DNA of 64,000 nucleotides from positions 3,658,001-3,722,000 of the forward strand of contig CAWFMF010000004.1 in the NCBI GenBank assembly GCA_963816985.1, in the 5' to 3' direction. Positions 61,878-64,000 of the stretch are shown here, one piece after another. This stretch comes from JAIVJM01 sp963816985. GTDB taxonomy: Bacteria > Acidobacteriota > Blastocatellia > Pyrinomonadales > Pyrinomonadaceae. A program made the translations under genes and the position numbers. The stretch's first letter is position 1, and each line of letters starts with the position of its first letter. Under the pieces are notes generated by a model that had not been told where the DNA came from, searched no databases, and saw only the letters and a list, made by a program, of their open reading frames with translations.

Positions 61878-64000
61878 ATGCCCGACACGTCAGACTTCCG
61901 GAAGCTCTTCGAGCGCGTGGGCGACGCGGCCATCGTGGTTGACGAGGCGACGGGGCTCGTCCTCGCCTCGAACCTCTCGTTTTCCGCGTTCGTCGCGCGT
62001 CCCTCGAACGCGCTCATCGGCGCGCAGGCCGACTCCTTCCTGCTGGCGGACGACGCGCACGAAGCCCTTGCGGGCGGGAACGCGACCCTCCTGGTCGGGG
62101 ACGGGCAGGGGAGCGTGCGCGCCCGCGTCGAAAGCTTCGAGTGCTCATGGGAGGGCGAGCGCGCGCGGCTCTACGTCGTGCGGCCCGCGCGCTCGGCCTT
62201 CGACGCGGAGCGCGGCGCGCAGGAGGCCGACAGGCTCCGCTCTCTGCTCGACTACCTGCACGAAGCGACCGAGCAGCTCGAAGTCGTCAACCGCATCGTC
62301 GCCGCCGTCAACTCCAGCCGCACTTTTGAAGAGGTCTTCAGCGTCGCCTGCGAGCAGATACGCTCGCTCGTCCCCTTCGACCGCGCCTCCATCGCGCTGT
62401 GCGAGGAGGACGGCGAGAGCCTGCGCGTCTTCGCGCTTTCGGGCGAGCAGACGGGCTCGCTCGCCGTCGGCGCGAAAGGAAAACTGCGCGGCTCCGTCAC
62501 CGAGCGCGCTCTCGAAGACGGAGCGATGGTCGTCATCCCCGAACTGCAAACCGTGACCGGCTTCAACGTCTATGACGACCTGCGGAGCGAGGGGTTTCAC
62601 TCGGCGGTCTGCGTCCCGATGTTCTCCACGCACCGCGCCATCGGGAGCCTCAACCTGACGAGCCGCACGCCCGACGCGTATCAACGAAAACACCGCCTCG
62701 CGCTCGAACGCCTCGCGCCGCCGCTGGCGATTGCGATTGAGAAAGTACTGCTGCTCGAACAGGCCGAGCGACGCTCGCGCGAGATGGAGGAGGCGGCGCG
62801 GCGCGAGGAGCTTTCGGGCCGCATCGGTCGGACGCTGGCGAGCACGCTCGACGCCTCTTCGGTCTTGCGCGAGACGGTCGAGACTCTCGGACAGGCGCTC
62901 GAAGTCGAACGCTGCCTCATCGTCCTCTACGGGCGCGAGGGGAGCGGCGCGGTCGTCAACTACGAGTACCTCGCGCGCCCCGACGTTCTGAGCGTCCGCG
63001 ACTTCAACTGCGAGCCCCTGCGCACGGGCCGCCACGCCCGCCGCGTCGTCGGGGCGGCGGAGGCCGTCCAGATCAGCGACATCCGCGAAGTCGAGCGAGA
63101 CGAACTCATCGAACTCTACGAGCGCCTGAAGGTCTGCTCCGTGCTCTCGGCCCCCGTCCACGACGGCGGGCAGCACGTCGGGATGCTTGAGCTGCACGAC
63201 TGCTACCGCCCGCGCGTCTGGACTGAGGAGGAGAAGAAGCTCGCCTGCACCGTCGCCGCGCAGGTCTCGGTCGCGCTCACCAACGCGCAGCTCTACGAGG
63301 CGAGCCGCAACCGCAACGAGGAGCTGCGCGGACTGTTTGAAATCTCGCGCACCTTCTCGACGCTCACGGCGACCGACGAGATCGGCGCGCGCCTCGCCCG
63401 CTCCATCGCCAAGCTCGTCGGCGGGACGATGTGCCTCATCGCGACCTTCGACCGCCGCACCAACCTCGTCCGCGCCGAGTCGCCGGGCCACAACACGCCC
63501 GCCGGGCTCATCCGCGAGTTCCAGTTCAAACTTGAGAAGGGCGACGAGCGCGCGCCCGTCTACCAGACGGGCGAACCCTTCCTCTCGAACGACCCGGCGG
63601 AAGACACGCGCCTCGACCGCGCGTTCGTCGCGCGCTGGGGCCTGCGCTCCATCTTGAGCGTCCCGATGAGGATTAAGAAGGAACTCATCGGCTTCATCTA
63701 CGTCGCCAACCGTGCGGGCGGCTTCAGCGAGCGCGACCTCCGCCTGCTGCAAATCTTCGCCGCGCAGGCCGCCGAGACCATCGTCAACGCCCGCCTCTTC
63801 CTCACCATTCAGGCGCAGGCCGAGCGCGAGGCCGTCGTCAACCGTCTCCTCCTCTCTCTTCAGAGAAGCGGCGAGCCGAAGGAGAAGGTGCGCTCCGTCA
63901 TCGAGCGCATCGGCGAAGTCCTTGAGCTTGACCGCTGCATCGCCGTCCTCTTCGCCGACGACGAGCACGAGGACTACTACGGCGAGTGGTGCGCCGAGGG
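61878..64000 (+). CDS. multi-GAF sensor protein (3' end outside the window)
   Basis: Open from ATG 61878 to the window's end (707 codons). The start is a PAS-like domain (AIVVDEATGLVLASNLSFSA), then repeated GAF domains: TFEEVFSVACEQIRSLVPFD, ASSVLRETVETLGQALEVER, TDEIGARLARSIAKLVGGTM and KVRSVIERIGEVLELDRCIA, each followed by the strand-helix pattern SVPMxxxxxxIGxxxL. Coiled-coil helices (AQAEREAVVNRLLLS) join the domains. A histidine kinase or GGDEF output is likely beyond the window. Ligands cannot be told from the sequence. Confidence 0.85.
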   Translation, partial: MPDTSDFRKLFERVGDAAIVVDEATGLVLASNLSFSAFVARPSNALIGAQADSFLLADDAHEALAGGNATLLVGDGQGSVRARVESFECSWEGERARLYVVRPARSAFDAERGAQEADRLRSLLDYLHEATEQLEVVNRIVAAVNSSRTFEEVFSVACEQIRSLVPFDRASIALCEEDGESLRVFALSGEQTGSLAVGAKGKLRGSVTERALEDGAMVVIPELQTVTGFNVYDDLRSEGFHSAVCVPMFSTHRAIGSLNLTSRTPDAYQRKHRLALERLAPPLAIAIEKVLLLEQAERRSREMEEAARREELSGRIGRTLASTLDASSVLRETVETLGQALEVERCLIVLYGREGSGAVVNYEYLARPDVLSVRDFNCEPLRTGRHARRVVGAAEAVQISDIREVERDELIELYERLKVCSVLSAPVHDGGQHVGMLELHDCYRPRVWTEEEKKLACTVAAQVSVALTNAQLYEASRNRNEELRGLFEISRTFSTLTATDEIGARLARSIAKLVGGTMCLIATFDRRTNLVRAESPGHNTPAGLIREFQFKLEKGDERAPVYQTGEPFLSNDPAEDTRLDRAFVARWGLRSILSVPMRIKKELIGFIYVANRAGGFSERDLRLLQIFAAQAAETIVNARLFLTIQAQAEREAVVNRLLLSLQRSGEPKEKVRSVIERIGEVLELDRCIAVLFADDEHEDYYGEWCAE

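Overview
The window is a high-GC bacterial chromosome segment whose gene content best fits an acidobacterium of the Blastocatellia/Pyrinomonadaceae type. That placement is an inference. It rests on a CSLREA/choice-of-anchor Q/Calx-beta/DUF4214 surface protein, paired M16 peptidases, many short secreted proteins and dense intergenic palindromes; there is no rRNA to confirm it.

Region 1 (1-9.6 kb) is an oxidative purine-degradation locus. It holds xanthine dehydrogenase small and FAD subunits, allantoinase, allantoicase, a fused OHCU decarboxylase/5-hydroxyisourate hydrolase and a membrane urate oxidase of the PuuD type without its cytochrome c domain. Nearby is a CitE/malate-synthase-like protein of the DUF6986 type that could use the glyoxylate. 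Together these would take xanthine through urate, allantoin and allantoate to ureidoglycolate. A TIR-like nucleotide-binding protein sits on the opposite strand inside the locus.

Region 2 (9.6-28.6 kb) is housekeeping and accessory metabolism: two M16 peptidases, NAD salvage (pncB, pncA), a subtilisin-like protease, a J-domain protein, an AlkA-type glycosylase, a phytanoyl-CoA-dioxygenase-like protein, methyltransferases and an MFS transporter.

Region 3 (28.6-31.0 kb) looks like a small integrase-less array of gene cassettes: single small genes, all on the minus strand, separated by attC-like imperfect palindromes. Region 4 (31.3-42.2 kb) holds a Crp/Fnr regulator, two response regulators, a 1363-residue surface protein with a near-consensus promoter and long leader, an AraC regulator, and aldo/keto reductases, the second cut by an IS110 fragment.

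Region 5 (42.4-51.2 kb) is an AT-rich, tightly coupled minus-strand operon unlike everything around it. It encodes an HMG-CoA reductase fused to an APH/choline-kinase-like domain, a CDP-archaeol-synthase-like protein, a PEP-synthase/rifampin-phosphotransferase-like enzyme, a UbiA-like membrane protein, a methyltransferase, a PlsC acyltransferase and a fatty acid desaturase. This looks like a horizontally acquired isoprenoid/lipid pathway and is the strongest candidate for an undescribed system here. It is flanked on its upstream side by an integrase remnant and an IS.

Region 6 (51.5-57 kb) holds insertion sequences. One IS3 element splits a TPR-protein gene precisely, with a 3-bp duplication. 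A small secreted peptide gene is divergent from that TPR gene, and tRNA-Cys and tRNA-Gly follow. Region 7 (57-64 kb) is core genome: an S9 peptidase, YraN, Der GTPase and a multi-GAF sensor protein running off the end.

Two features run through the window. At least five families of dispersed palindromes lie between genes, sometimes extending into coding ends. In addition, at least eight single-base frame breaks occur in otherwise well-preserved genes (six look like extra bases), which suggests consensus-sequence errors unless reads say otherwise.
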